Origin: Gracilariopsis chorda
Taxonomy: Eukaryota > Rhodophyta > Florideophyceae > Gracilariales > Gracilariaceae
Reading direction: 5' to 3'
Assembly: GCA_003194525.1 (NCBI GenBank)
Contig: NBIV01000317.1
Coordinates: 1-64,000 of the forward strand
Length of the DNA stretch: 64,000 bases
The stretch's first letter is position 1; every line of letters begins with the position of its first letter. The notes beneath the pieces were generated by a model. That model searched no databases. It saw only the letters and a list, made by a program, of their open reading frames with translations, and was not told where the DNA came from. Below, one piece after another: positions 1-9,875 of this stretch. Position numbers and translations under genes: made by a program.

Positions 1-1148
1 TTCTGCCCACAGATCGTCAAACATTAGCGTCTGAAGAGCAGGACGTAGACGGTGGGTTACCTCCGGGCAAGGTCTAAAGATTTCGTTGTCCTTCTCGGCT
101 ATGTGCAAGCTCATTGTCCCCAAAAGTTTACTTTGTGCATGGTTTGGGGTAGCAGTCATAATGACTATGTCCATATCCAACTTAATTTCGCCATCAAGTA
201 CACTTACTAGTCATCCCATCATGTTCGTTTGTATGCAAACCGGAAGGTCTGTGAGGTATGCGGAGATAGAAAGCTACGGCGCATGTGTGGAAATGGGATT
301 CGCGGTGACGCGCCCGGCATCGCTAATGTAATCCCCCAGTGGCGAGACGCCAGTAGTACATGGTCCACACAAGCCGTTGCCTAATTCGGGCAGAATCAAC
401 GAAAGATGACCGATACACCCGAAAAGACCGGGTTCTAACCCAGTGTTAAGAATGTCACTCATTTTGCACGAACACTTTCCTCTGTACTTCAGCCCACCCG
501 ACAGGCGGTCAAGAGTAGCCGAAGGCCCACGAATAAAAAGGACGAGCCAGTTTCCTGTGACCGATTGCCAAAAATCTTAGAATCGATTGACATGGGGCGA
601 TCGCTCATAGATCGAGAACGGGATCCCTTCTTGAAGTATGTTGTAAGAGAATTGCCTGACATCAGTTCATCTAATGTCATGACAACCACACTCCTTAGAA
701 AGTCTACGAGCAGTTGCGGATAGTTTGTGTAAGAGCACTACTACAATGACAGAGACGCTGAATATTCCAGGGCACTGCAGAAGTGGATTCATCGGAGCCA
801 CGTTTGGCTGTGAAGGGCTACAAGACATTCGGCAGGCGCCATATCCGCAAAGGCGATCTTTCGTTGTTGTTCTGTTGATCAAGTACGGTATCATCGTGTT
901 GTTGTTTCTGCTGATCAGCTACGGTATCATCGTGTTCGATGTACGATATCCTCTAGCACTTTCAATTACCCGCCCACCACTCCCGGAAACAGTATGTATC
1001 TTTTGGATCGTCCTGTAGGATCTCAGCTCTGCTGACGTCTTGGTGATAGTTTGTTAACCTCCACCTCTTCCTTTCCCAAACATTAAAGATCTGTCTTTAC
1101 AACAGCCCAAAGGCGACCAACAATCAATGGTTCTAGATAACGGCAGTG
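1..1148. other. No recognisable gene; small tandem repeat
   Basis: Several short open frames exist on both strands, but none has recognisable motifs or convincing composition. The one visible structure is an imperfect tandem duplication of about 35 bp at 866-936, where a segment containing TACGGTATCATCGTGTT occurs twice. The nearest gene, the zinc-finger pseudogene on the minus strand, ends at 1149, so part of this stretch may be its 3' flank. Confidence 0.4.
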
Positions 1149-2308
1149 TCACTGCAGCACTGACCTGTCGGTTAATGTAAACCATGTTTCATCATCATTC
1201 TCCCCCCCATTGCCCCATTGCACTGCATCTGTTATTATTCCCAAGTCATCGTTTAGGAGCTCTTGATTGCAGCCAAAGTTGATATCCATCTGGCCATGAG
1301 GGTCCGCATCGGGATCTTGTAACGCAGCAAAAATGTCATCGTTTGGGTCCAGATGGAACTCATTGCCCGTATTCGCAGCATGGGCGTCTTCTGAACCGTC
1401 AAAAAATCTCTCGATCTTCACCTTGCCACCAACGTGTATCTGGGGCATTGCTCTGCGAAGAAGCTTGTGTGCTCCAAACTTCATGGTGCAATCCAGGGAG
1501 AGTTGGTCGCATGTACGAGATTGGGAGTGCCTCGTAGTTTTCGGGCTCTGCGTAGTAGAGCTGTTCGCGATTTGATGTCGCGGGCTCCGAGTACCCAATG
1601 TATGCATGAGTTTGCTGCGGTATTTGGTGAACACTGTGAGACTCCGTGGCAGGCTGCGGTGTTGAATAGCTGCACATGCCTTCCTGGGTGGCATAAACAG
1701 GCTGAGCGGAGTTGTTTGAATCAAGGACATGGGGTGTAAAAGACTGGACAGTCTGCTCTTGCTGCTCTTGGGGGAGAGCTGGAACTGTCTTTGTATTTGA
1801 ATCAAACCTTGCTTTCCTTGTTGGCGTTCGATCTCGTCCTGTTGACGAATCCGTTGTTGCTCTTGCAAGGTTGGGTGAATTTGCTGCTGGCGCAAGAGAG
1901 CAGCATTTATAGCGGCACTCTGTGTTTGGTCCGCGTCATGCCAAAGATTTACCTGCTGTTGCTGAAGCTGTGTGACGAAGGCATCTATTTCACCTCTCAT
2001 ATCGGGTGGTGGAGCAGTTTGGCCAGCCTGTCTCGGAGGCTTTGCTCGCTGTTCGTTGCGACGGATAAACGCATAAGCGAAGGAGAACAGTCCGTGTGAC
2101 GCCTATGGAGTACCAAACCACTCCTCCATTTAAAGCTCCTCTCGCAATCAAAACAAAAGTACGGCTCCTCACCGGTATGCATGCGCATATGTCTCTTTCG
2201 GCCTTGTCTGCTAGTAAAAGTTTTGTCACAACCCTCTTCTGTGCAGGCGAGACGCTTGACCGCCGAGGAAGATCTTGGCGGGCCGGGAACTGTTTTGTTG
2301 GATGACAT
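1149..2308 (-). pseudogene. C2H2 zinc-finger, Gln-rich putative transcription factor, frameshifted
   Basis: The first open frame (2308 down to 1997) starts with two C2H2 fingers. Finger 1 has C22, C27, H40 and H44; the linker is TGEEPY; finger 2 has C52, C55, H68 and H71. A Gln-rich region follows in another frame (the word LQQQQ is near its start), then a Ser/Thr/Tyr-rich middle and an acidic tail (DPNDDIFAALQDPDADP). The paralogue at 7734-8081 has one extra base just after finger 2. This shows that the frame change here, near 2085, is a 1-nt deletion. The best coding frame appears to switch again near 1800 and 1480. The intact protein would be about 385 residues, nuclear and DNA-binding. 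Introns or sequencing errors are alternatives to decay. The finger assignment is firm; function beyond DNA binding is unknown. Confidence 0.7.
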
Positions 2309-2353
2309 AGCGACGATAAATGGAATGGAAACTCTTCTGATACGCGCGGCCGG

Positions 2354-2397
2354 GATACTATGATAGTATCTCGAACGAAGTGGCCGGGTTTATAAAA
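2354..2397 (-). promoter_or_regulatory. Core promoter of zinc-finger gene: TATA box plus 17-bp palindrome
   Basis: A TATA element (TTTTATAAA on the minus strand, 2397-2389) lies about 80 bp before the ATG at 2308. About 20-35 bp downstream of it, where transcription should begin, is a perfect 8+1+8 palindrome (GATACTAT, G, ATAGTATC; 2354-2370). The same TATA-palindrome arrangement is kept at 8122-8166 before the paralogous zinc-finger gene. The palindrome may be an operator-like or initiator site for a dimeric factor; that role is inference. Confidence 0.6.
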
Positions 2398-2478
2398 CTA
2401 TGGCAAGTGGTGGAGTGGGGCGTCGTGCGTTCTAAACTGGCGAGACAATTCTTAAAGTTGACATACCCTTGGCAAACA

Positions 2479-2492
2479 GTACCAACGGTAAC
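2479..2492. promoter_or_regulatory. Recurrent upstream motif GTACCAACGGTAAC
   Basis: The 14-mer lies about 170 bp upstream of the zinc-finger start. A near-identical motif is at 8252-8265, the same distance before the paralogue, and at 11051-11064 before the putative Argonaute N-terminus. A reverse-oriented partial copy (GTACCGTTG) is nearby at about 2522. The regulatory role is inferred from position only. Confidence 0.35.
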
Positions 2493-2534
2493 GAAACGGA
2501 ACAGAAAGATTCTAAAGCTACGTACCGTTGTCAT

Positions 2535-2837
2535 TTAAGATGGTGAGAAGTCACGGCTCAAAGTGTCTAGTACAGCAAGAGGAACGCGTGCGCCACGAGT
2601 TGGAAGGTGCATCACAGCAACGACGGTATCGCCGTGGGCAAGCACGATGCATGGTCTGTCAACTTGTGCGAATCTGAGTGGCCGACGTGCCTCAACGGGA
2701 CGCAATCTGCCAATGGTCAATGTCTGCGGCATCGTCTGGCCGCGCCTGCAATGCGCGGACATTGTAGCCCGCCTGAAGAGAAAAGGGCTCGCCGTCTTGT
2801 CACGCCGCTTCCCCATAACCGCCCGCGCCACCTTCAA
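2535..2837 (-). CDS. Short hypothetical ORF, doubtful
   Basis: This 100-codon open frame has protein-like composition in its second half (PCIVLAHGDTVVAVMHLP), rich in Val, Ala and Arg. No domain is recognised. An equally long frame exists on the plus strand in this GC-rich patch, so the coding strand is uncertain. It lies upstream of the zinc-finger promoter. The rest of 2398-3232 shows nothing recognisable. Confidence 0.2.
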   Translation of the reverse strand: MKVARAVMGKRRDKTASPFLFRRATMSAHCRRGQTMPQTLTIGRLRPVEARRPLRFAQVDRPCIVLAHGDTVVAVMHLPTRGARVPLAVLDTLSRDFSPS

Positions 2838-3232
2838 GCACAGCCATGCACGTAAAGTATTTCCACCTTGATTCCTGCTTCATAGCACCTAACCAGCGCG
2901 CATAACTCAACGTTCCATGCTTATCTCACTCCATCGATGATGTTATCGATATCGGTCCTTTGATTTCGATCTCTTTTCTTTAGCCATTTCTCACCCATTC
3001 CTACTTTGCTGTTGATTGGCTACATGTTGGAAAACAGTGCGATAAGCACGTTATATCGAACAACTCGCGCAACAACTCGCGCAGTTGCGGGTCACGCGAA
3101 GGGAAAACTGGTACTGTACCCCTGCGGCTCGGGACCAAAATTTGCCCCTTCGCGTCCCTCGTAGTCCGCATTCGTGCATGGATGTAACTCATACGTACAA
3201 ACACACGCCCTGATAAGCACAACACACATTCA

Positions 3233-4138
3233 ATGAACTGCCTTCCTTCCATCACCTCTCTATCCTATTCTGATTTCATCTTAGTAATCTCCACCCTTCA
3301 CCCCCACACACACTCCCGCTCTTCGAAAGGCTTGTTCACCAGCAGTTTCAGCTCCTCCAATGGAAGCCGCTTGCGACTTTTCGGCGCTCCACTGTCCCAG
3401 TACAAACCCCCACCACCGTCCGCGGAGAAGACCGTAGTAAAAGGGTGGGCAATCGAACGCGACATCGTTGAAGACAATACACATCCTTGTTTCGACCATG
3501 GCTCAGCAAGTTATACTGTTCCTGCAGATGGCCTTTACAAAATCGTTGTCGAACTCATCCCCTTAGGTGGTCCAGCAATCTTCAACGACAACAATCAACG
3601 TCAAATCGTTCCCTACTCCCTCTGTCTACAAGAACCACCCAACGAACTGGACGATCAAATCATCCGTCGATACCACGACATAGGCAACAAACTTTCCAAA
3701 GTAGAGCATATCAAAGCCGGAACCACCATATCCTGCATCCGCATGCCCAACGTTCCTGGCGATGAATGTATCCGCTTCAAAGTGGAGATCATTCTTCGCA
3801 AGCGCAAACGTGACAAGAGAGAGCCCACCAGAAAGGAGAAGAAGAATCGTAAAAGAATGCTGAGAAGACAAACCATGGCACATCATCTAACAACTCTCTC
3901 CTCCCATGGTAGCGGTGACGCCTCGCGTCTCCATGATTACTATCCCCATCCGCAACATCTTGGCGGCACTTCAGATAGTGATAGTGAGTGGGAAAAAGGA
4001 TTCGAGAGTGATTCCACCTCGGATGATCTACCTTCTAGTCGTCTTGCAAAGCCACTCATGATTTCTCGTCCTACAGGCTTAGACGATCTTAACCGCAGTG
4101 AGGTCTTCTTTGACATCAACGATGAAGTCGTTCCTTAA
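3233..4138 (+). CDS. Hypothetical protein with beta-rich core, basic region and acidic tail
   Basis: Uninterrupted 301-codon frame ending in TAA. Residues 1-65 are Ser/Pro-rich and may be partly untranslated, since the true start could be internal. Residues 68-188 look like a compact beta domain, with GSASYTVPADGLYKIVVEL near 90-108, then HIKAGTTISCIRMPN and RFKVEIIL. The VPADGLYKIVVE phrase resembles the repeated strand pattern of C1q/TNF-like jelly rolls, but this is only a resemblance. Residues 189-213 are strongly basic (KRKRDK, KEKKNRKRMLRR) and could be a nuclear signal. The tail is Ser/Asp/Glu-rich. No catalytic motif is visible. The long frame with biased composition supports a real gene; the function is not recognised. 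Confidence 0.6.
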   Translation: MNCLPSITSLSYSDFILVISTLHPHTHSRSSKGLFTSSFSSSNGSRLRLFGAPLSQYKPPPPSAEKTVVKGWAIERDIVEDNTHPCFDHGSASYTVPADGLYKIVVELIPLGGPAIFNDNNQRQIVPYSLCLQEPPNELDDQIIRRYHDIGNKLSKVEHIKAGTTISCIRMPNVPGDECIRFKVEIILRKRKRDKREPTRKEKKNRKRMLRRQTMAHHLTTLSSHGSGDASRLHDYYPHPQHLGGTSDSDSEWEKGFESDSTSDDLPSSRLAKPLMISRPTGLDDLNRSEVFFDINDEVVP

Positions 4139-4189
4139 GTCATCTCCACCTTCGCACTCACCTTACTTCTTCCGTCTAGTTCTCAGTTT

Positions 4190-6010
4190 CATCAATCAAC
4201 GGCATTAATCAGCTATGCTCTACTTCTCTTGAACCCCTACTATTTTCAACGCCCGCATCTTGTCATAAATTCCTTCTACAGCTTGTCTCTGCCCTTCGTC
4301 GTTATCATCCTCTGCTGCCGCTGAAACCGCAATTATTTCACTAGCCATTACAGCGCTGTGTCGAACCTCAGCGCACAATGCCGCATCTGCACGCAACAGT
4401 GGTCAGCCCCAATATCTCACGTAAACTTATCATCTCATGAACCACTGGAGTGCTGCATAGAGCTTTGCGTATAGCCTTGTTTACCTGCTTCAACGCACCG
4501 CTTCAGAAAACAAAGTATTCATTGCAGATTGCGCCAGTCATTTTGATATCCCCACCCTCCCTGTAGATCTGTACAAAGTTGAACGCCGCGTTCCGTCGCA
4601 AATTGGTCCATTCTGATATAGCATTTTTGTCGCACCCTCATTCTCACTGTCAAGCACTCGCATGTAAGCTTCAGTTACAAAGTGCAACAGGCGAAGGTGG
4701 TGCATATCTCTTCCGAAATCGTGGCTAGTTTCCGTGTTTTACAAGCAATGCTCTTCCGGTAGAACCCCTTTTCTGCCATTTCGCATATAATCGCTCCGAA
4801 AACGCAGCGCATACGTAACCATCTCGTTGCGATTCTGGATGATTTTCCCTTCCACAACGTATGAAGTCCGAATGGCCAATAACAGGCATAGAAGAGGATG
4901 CTTAGGCAACATTTTCATCGGATGAAGATATATCACTTTCCGTGTATCGACGGATGTTAACCCCTCCTCGACTAGAGCAATTCCCAACCAAATAAGGTAA
5001 GAGCGGCGAAATGTTCTTCCGCCATAATCGTTTCAGAAACTGAAAGGATCTACAGCGCTGCCCATCTGTTTCCATCCTCATTTGGTCTATGACTGAGCAT
5101 GCGAACTCCATATCCGTATTCTTTGGTGCTTCCAAAAAAAATCTTACTGAATCATGGGCACGTGCACCATCACCGACCGCCGTAGACACGATAACGTCCA
5201 ACGCCCTTAAACGCAGTTTCACATCGGGCCGACCCCCAGCTATTCGAAGATGAGCCAAGCATTCAAAAATGCGAACCAGGGACTACGGTTTCCCAAGTCA
5301 TCCTAAGCTTGGCACGAGTACACTGCCATTTCCGCAATCAAAGTAGCTCCAAGTGCCTGAAGCTTTTCTCTATCTATTTGGTGTTCGAATTCTGCACTAT
5401 GGATTCAGTAATGTCTGCGGGTGCAAAATTATCGGATTGCTTCTCATGGCCTTCACGTACACCGAGGAGATCATCGTTACTGTTCTTCGAACCTTCAGAA
5501 TTAGGCTTTCTGGTTGTCTGCCTGGCTTACAAAGAAATAAAGCGTCTTCTAGAGGAGTGAAATCTTGAACAAGAAACCCTCTGAAGTCGCCTTTCTGAAA
5601 GAGCTCCCTTCCTCGGGCGAGGGCATCAACTTCCTGTTTTGTTTTCTTCACCTTCAAAGAGCAGTGCCCAGTTTGGCCTGAATACTTCTTGGTGGCATTT
5701 CTCTTTACTCAGACCACTTCTTACGGAGTTTGAAACTGTGGGTACCGCATTGAGGCTCCAACACGTAACGGGGATGTACCGATAGCACCCATTCCAGATC
5801 AGAATTTGCTGTACTCATATCGCCAACTCCAATACAGCACAAACTGCTCAAATAAGCCGGGCATCAACCGGGTCCTCCAACTCAGCGCCTATATAGAGTG
5901 GTAAGGTGGACGCTCATGTCTCATCAGAAAAGTTTGATCCTCTTCTACATGCGTCCGCGACTGGTCAAAGTAGAACAACGTGTTTTTCTATTCTGCTTGG
6001 AATTCCTAGA
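4190..6010 (-). pseudogene. ARM/HEAT-repeat protein pseudogene, possibly PP4R3/SMEK-like
   Basis: Several minus-strand segments read as protein but in shifting frames. In order they are about 5880-5700 (ending in KLRKKWSE), 5657-5397 (ELFQKGDFRGFLVQDFTPLE), 5290-4902 (RPDVKLRLRALDVIVSTAV, then DMEFACSVIDQMRMETDG), 4930-4739 (KHPLLCLLLAIRTSYVVEGK), 4720-4600 and about 4390-4220 (acidic end). The central part, with helix-pair spacing and the DIQVR...ALDI-like phrase followed by a conserved ETD, resembles the DUF625 region of protein phosphatase 4 regulatory subunit 3 (SMEK/Psy2). The downstream match is weaker. At least five frame changes mark it as a pseudogene. Another ARM-repeat protein remains possible. 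Confidence 0.4.
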
Positions 6011-7589
6011 ACTCCTGAAAAGTAGGCTCGGCTGCAGTGGTAGAAAGAAAGCGATGGTGACATACAGCTTCCAATAACCGTTGTATAAAAAGCATCCAAC
6101 ATACAATATCTGTGTTACCATCTTTCATCTTGAAAGAAGGTCAGCAGCATCGAGATATTTCTCCTCAACAAATCGAATCCCAATGATAATCTCCAGAAGA
6201 ACTTGAATCGGTTTGAGTTTGCTCTGACGAGCTGAGCTCCTTCTCTGAGCACGAATTTTACAATCTCTCATCATTTTTTCTACAACCACTTATGCTTTTC
6301 TTGGAGATGTCGTTTTTCGATGTAACTCGCTCATGATGTACGCCAACATGGAGTTGTCTGGGATGCGTTTCGTTAAATTTCAAGTTATCAGCTGCTTTCG
6401 AGTGCTTCCCGAGCTTTAAGACCCAAAATACATGTGCCGCAAAGCTCTTTCACGTCTTTGTTATTTGCGCCTCCGACAGCATTGGATGAATAATAGATCG
6501 CCTTCTCGTGATCGCCTTTTTCCGATAACGCTGTATTTTTCAATCTTCGAGCTGAGAATAGTGTCAGTGCGTTGTTTGTACAACGCCATAAACGTAGCGT
6601 ATTGCATGGTTTAGGAAAGAAGAGACTTTCCCGAGCGTCGATTAATCAATAAAGCAAACTCCGCAACGGGCAGTGAGAACAAGCGTCTCAGCTGGTCAAT
6701 TGCTCCGAAGTGGCATACTTGTTTGCCACTACCAGTCCAACAAAGTGGATGGGAGGGTCAAAAGCATAACTTTACTCACAGAACGAAGAAAGGTGCACTG
6801 AACTGGTGGTGGGCGCGATGCAACTGCTGACGATGACCCCAGTTGTTGGCGTGTTCTGTGAAAGGTTGCAGCTCACAGTCTGCTTCGGCTAGCACTGATG
6901 CACATAACGCTTGTCTTCCACACGAGTGAGGCATATACCAGGACAACCACAAAATATCTACACGTTTGTCCATCGCATTTTGAGGCTGCCTGGTTCATCT
7001 CAACAAGTCTTAAAAGCAAGGTTGGTATACCAGCTGTGTCGCATCATCGTCAGCTAAGGAGTAATCATCCAGAATGTCTTCTATTTGGTCCAGGTGGAAC
7101 GCAAAGAGTTGTCGAGAGACGAATCAAGAAGAAGGAAGTACCGAATTGAGGTTGGGGGCGGCAAATTGGTCGGATGAACTATCCGAACTCTTTTGGAAAG
7201 AATCTGCATCCCGAACAATACGGTTAAGAGTAAAGGAGAATCAGGGACCAATCCTGGTTGCGACTGCGAAGGCAACGAAAATGGTGGATGTTTTCATTCG
7301 TGTGCGCTGGTCGGCTGCTAGCGCAGAGAGGAGGGTGAAAGTGTCCGGGGTTCGATGCCTCCGATTTACTGAGAGGGCTGTGATGAGCGCTCTAGTGTTA
7401 TCCACTACAATTCGGTCGTTCCAGAAACTTCATCAATCTCGGAGATGTGCGTTAACTGACTCGAAGTTCGATTCGGCAACCGAGAACAAAGGAACCTATC
7501 AGGCTGTGTGATTCTGAGAGAATCGTTTCTCGTGTTTGTCTTCTACAATGCACTGTTAACGCACTGCCCGAGAATGCACACAGACAAGA
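6011..7589. other. No convincing gene
   Basis: A minus-strand open segment near 6300-6130 reads FVEEKYLDAADLLSR and could be a further scrap of the neighbouring ARM-repeat pseudogene. A plus-strand frame at 7074-7511 (145 codons, basic, Ser-rich) has no recognisable motif and is not called as a gene. Confidence 0.3.
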
Positions 7590-7830
7590 AGCCCGACGGA
7601 GTTCATCTTCCTTGTTGTTACACGTAGCCAGCCGGCGTGATATCCGCAGTGTTAAGACATGAAATCAAATTCTGAGGCTGCGCTACATAGCGACGGTAAT
7701 GTCGGCGTCAACGACTGTACCAGGTGGAACATTCTACATATCACCGTCCTCTCTCTTAACCGGGAAGAAGCGAGTGTGATGACGCTTAGTGACGATAATG
7801 TAGGTGATTTTTGGTCGCATATCCCTGCAC
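7590..7830 (-). pseudogene. Argonaute PIWI-domain fragment (copy a)
   Basis: On the minus strand the segment reads RDMRPKITYIIVTKRHHTR then FFPVKRE. This is the KRHHTRFFP block typical of Argonaute PIWI domains. It is followed, after a 4-nt deletion that creates a TAG, by NVPPGTVVDADIT and, in another frame, SEFDFMS and HAG. The order matches the C-terminal half of PIWI between the third strand and the conserved EFDF...SHAG block. It is the downstream partner of the zinc-finger chimera at 7734-8081. Two other copies of the same PIWI segment occur at 8600-8915 and 9300-9505. Confidence 0.75.
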
Positions 7831-8081
7831 GCATACGCGAAGAGGGAATAGTCCGTGCGACGCCTATGGGCACGTTCATTCGATACGAAACCACTCCTCC
7901 ATTTCAAGCTCCTCCCACAATCAAAACAAAAGTACGGCTCCTCACCGGTGTGGATGCGCATATGTACGTTTCGGTTCGATATACTAGTAAAGGTTTTCTG
8001 ACAACCCTCTTCTGTGCAGCGGTAACACTTGTCCACCTCCGAAGATCTTGGCGGCCCGGGAACTGTTTTGTTGGATGGCAT
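7734..8081 (-). pseudogene. Second C2H2 zinc-finger copy, fused in frame to PIWI fragment
   Basis: This 115-codon frame starts like the gene at 2308 (same MxSNKTVPGPPRSS opening). Finger 1 is complete (C, C, H, H in CTEEGC...HMRIH). Finger 2 keeps its CFDC pair, but the histidine end is changed by inserted residues (NERAHRRRTDY). About 7826 the zinc-finger homology stops, and the frame runs directly into the Argonaute KITYIIVTKRHHTRFFP segment before a stop at 7734. The upstream promoter (TATA and palindrome) is retained. It is a chimera formed by rearrangement; whether it is expressed is unknown. The zinc-finger part serves as the outgroup showing the 1-nt loss in the first copy. Confidence 0.7.
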
Positions 8082-8121
8082 AGCGACGATGAATTGAAAC
8101 TCTTTTGATACGCGCGGCGGG

Positions 8122-8166
8122 GATACTATGATAGTATCTCGAACGAAGTGGGCGGATATATAAAAC
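8122..8166 (-). promoter_or_regulatory. Core promoter copy 2: TATA box plus the same 17-bp palindrome
   Basis: The palindrome GATACTAT-G-ATAGTATC is at 8122-8138 and a TATATAAAA-type box (read on the minus strand) is at 8157-8165. The ATG is at 8081. Distances agree with the first copy within a few bases, while the surrounding sequence differs at scattered sites, so the palindrome is better conserved than a random stretch would be. Confidence 0.6.
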
Positions 8167-8251
8167 TATGGTAGTGATGGAGTGGGACGTCGTGCGTTCT
8201 AACTGGCGGGACAATTCTTACAGTTTGCCACACCGTTGGTAAACGGTAGGT

Positions 8252-8265
8252 CTACCAACGGTAAC
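8252..8265. promoter_or_regulatory. Recurrent upstream motif CTACCAACGGTAAC
   Basis: Second copy of the motif at 2479. It is preceded at about 8232 by an inverted half (CCGTTGGTA), so this site is a 9-bp inverted repeat with a short spacer. About 170 bp separate it from the ATG at 8081. Confidence 0.3.
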
Positions 8266-8599
8266 AAAATGGTGTTTCTAGGCACGCAGAAGATGATTTA
8301 TCCAAACGCATGCCTGCGAGTGACACGTTGCAGACCTCGGCGACTTGCCTTTGACGATGGTTCATCGCGGCAAGCCGCCGTCGAAGCTCAAGGGTCTGAC
8401 CATCACTCGCAGCTCCTCACTCGTCTGCTCCGCCAAAGTTTTTACTGCTCATCCCCCCGAAACCATAAGGCTGGGATTTACGGATAGCTTTTTAGCCCAC
8501 TAACGGACATCGGGTTCTTTACCTGATGGCCTGGCTGCTCGTCGTTACCGAGAGCCACTTTTACACCAAACAATAAATATTGCTGAAGGAGCAGAAGGA

Positions 8600-8915
8600 G
8601 TGAAGGAAACAGAACAGAAAGGGGACGGAGTTCATCTTCGTTGTTGTTACACATAGCCAGCAGGCGTGATCGCCGCAGTGTGAAGACATGAAATGCAATT
8701 GTGATGGTGCGGTACCAGCTACGGTATTGTCAGTATCAACGACTGTATCATACCAGGTGGAACATTGCTCGACCTATCCCCTTCCTCTCCCTTAGCCGGG
8801 AAGGCGAGAGTGTGATGACGCTTAGTGACGATAATGTAGGTGATTTTGGGTCACATATCCCTGCCGATATCCACACAAGCCCGTCGAATACCAGTCACTT
8901 CTTCTTGCATGTAAA
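8600..8915 (-). pseudogene. Argonaute PIWI fragment (copy b), inverted relative to copy c
   Basis: Minus-strand translation gives MQEEVTGIRRACVDIGRDM, a stop, PKITYIIVTKRHHT and EEGDRSSNVPPG. These are the same PIWI blocks as copies a and c. The segment is about 80% identical to 9310-9510 read in the opposite direction. The two copies are arranged head to head about 400 bp apart and form a long imperfect inverted repeat. An in-frame TGA and an altered FFP block show it is not functional protein. Confidence 0.75.
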
Positions 8916-9508
8916 TTCGAGCAGAAGATGGCCACGGTGTTACGGGAGTGATGTTACCCCCTTCATCAACAACCTTCCATTTGGAAAGGTGCCAATCAGT
9001 TTTTTACAGTCTATCTGAATCGACCTCACAAGCTGCAAACATCATAGAAGAATCAGAGGCGGGCGCCAGAGTTCTCTTCATTGACGAAGACCTTGCTGCG
9101 ACTAATTTTATGATTACGAGAGATCGTCAGGGCTTGCAGTTCTCGGCTGCGCCTCACTGGCAAACGCGACGAAAGGAGATGGTTTCAGGAATTGGAGACT
9201 TGTTCAAAGAAGATTACAGGGTGTGGTATGACAAATTCAAGGGAACGATGCGTGCGAGGAAGATTATCGTGTTCCGTGATGGTGTTTCTGAAGGTCCGTT
9301 GCAGGAAGTGATGCAAGAAGAAGTGGCTGGTATTCGACGGGTTTTTATGGACATCGGCAGGGATATGCGACCAAACATCCCCTTCAGTTTCGTCAATAAG
9401 CGTCATCAAACTCGCTTCATCCCATTTAAGAGAGAGGAAGGTGATAGGTCGAGCAATGTTTCACATGGTACAGTCTTTGATACTGACATTACGGTCGCTG
9501 TGTAGCGC
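8916..9508 (+). pseudogene. Argonaute PIWI-domain fragment (copy c), from the GADVTHP-like site onward
   Basis: Near 8940 the plus strand reads YGSDVTPF, matching the GADVTHP block that holds the first catalytic Asp of Argonaute. After a frame change, one 185-codon frame (8948-9505) continues with EDLAATNFMITRDRQ, KIIVFRDGVSEGPLQEVMQEE (FRDGVSEG holds the second catalytic Asp) and VNKRHQTRF. It ends at DTDITVAV. The terminal EFDF/SHAG block with the last catalytic residue is missing. The strand is opposite to copies a and b and to the putative N-terminal part at 9876-10923, so the locus has been rearranged. Confidence 0.8.
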
Positions 9509-9875
9509 AGCCTTATCATTTCATAGCGTTGTCATTGATTACAACGAACTCATGACCATACATAAGGATATGATCGTAAAGGCGGACTTTGAAAGCAGAT
9601 AAGACACAACTCTTTCCATGGATACCACCTCCAACAATAAGAGTATGTAAAGTTCCTGATCAAAGCGCAACTGCTTTATTATTCTGAGTCCCTTGCTCTA
9701 CTTGTCCTCCTCTCTAACCCCGGTCTTGGGCGAGTGGGCTTCTTATAGCACCTGATTCCTCGATAAGAGGCCTCTCCGTAGCGCAAACATCTATCTATCC
9801 TCTCCCAGTCTTTGTACTACTAAATTGCACTAACGCTACTCATTGAATAAGAACCTCACACGGAGGCAGGGCGCA
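9509..9875. other. Gap between Argonaute pieces
   Basis: No open frame or motif is recognised. A PAZ domain would be expected in an intact Argonaute between the N-terminal and PIWI parts, but none can be read here on either strand. Confidence 0.3.

Noticed and set aside
7350..7375. GGGGTTCGATGCCTCC as a tRNA T-arm
   Set aside because: No matching acceptor stem or anticodon arm could be drawn upstream.
7659..8108. 149-codon plus-strand ORF across the zinc-finger/PIWI chimera
   Set aside because: Shadow of the minus-strand gene with zinc ligands and TATA box; its repeated phrases come from the duplicated Argonaute segment read in antisense.
9185..9409. Minus-strand ORF opposite Argonaute copy c
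   Set aside because: Antisense of the PIWI sequence; the plus strand carries the FRDGVSEG and KRHxTRF motifs.
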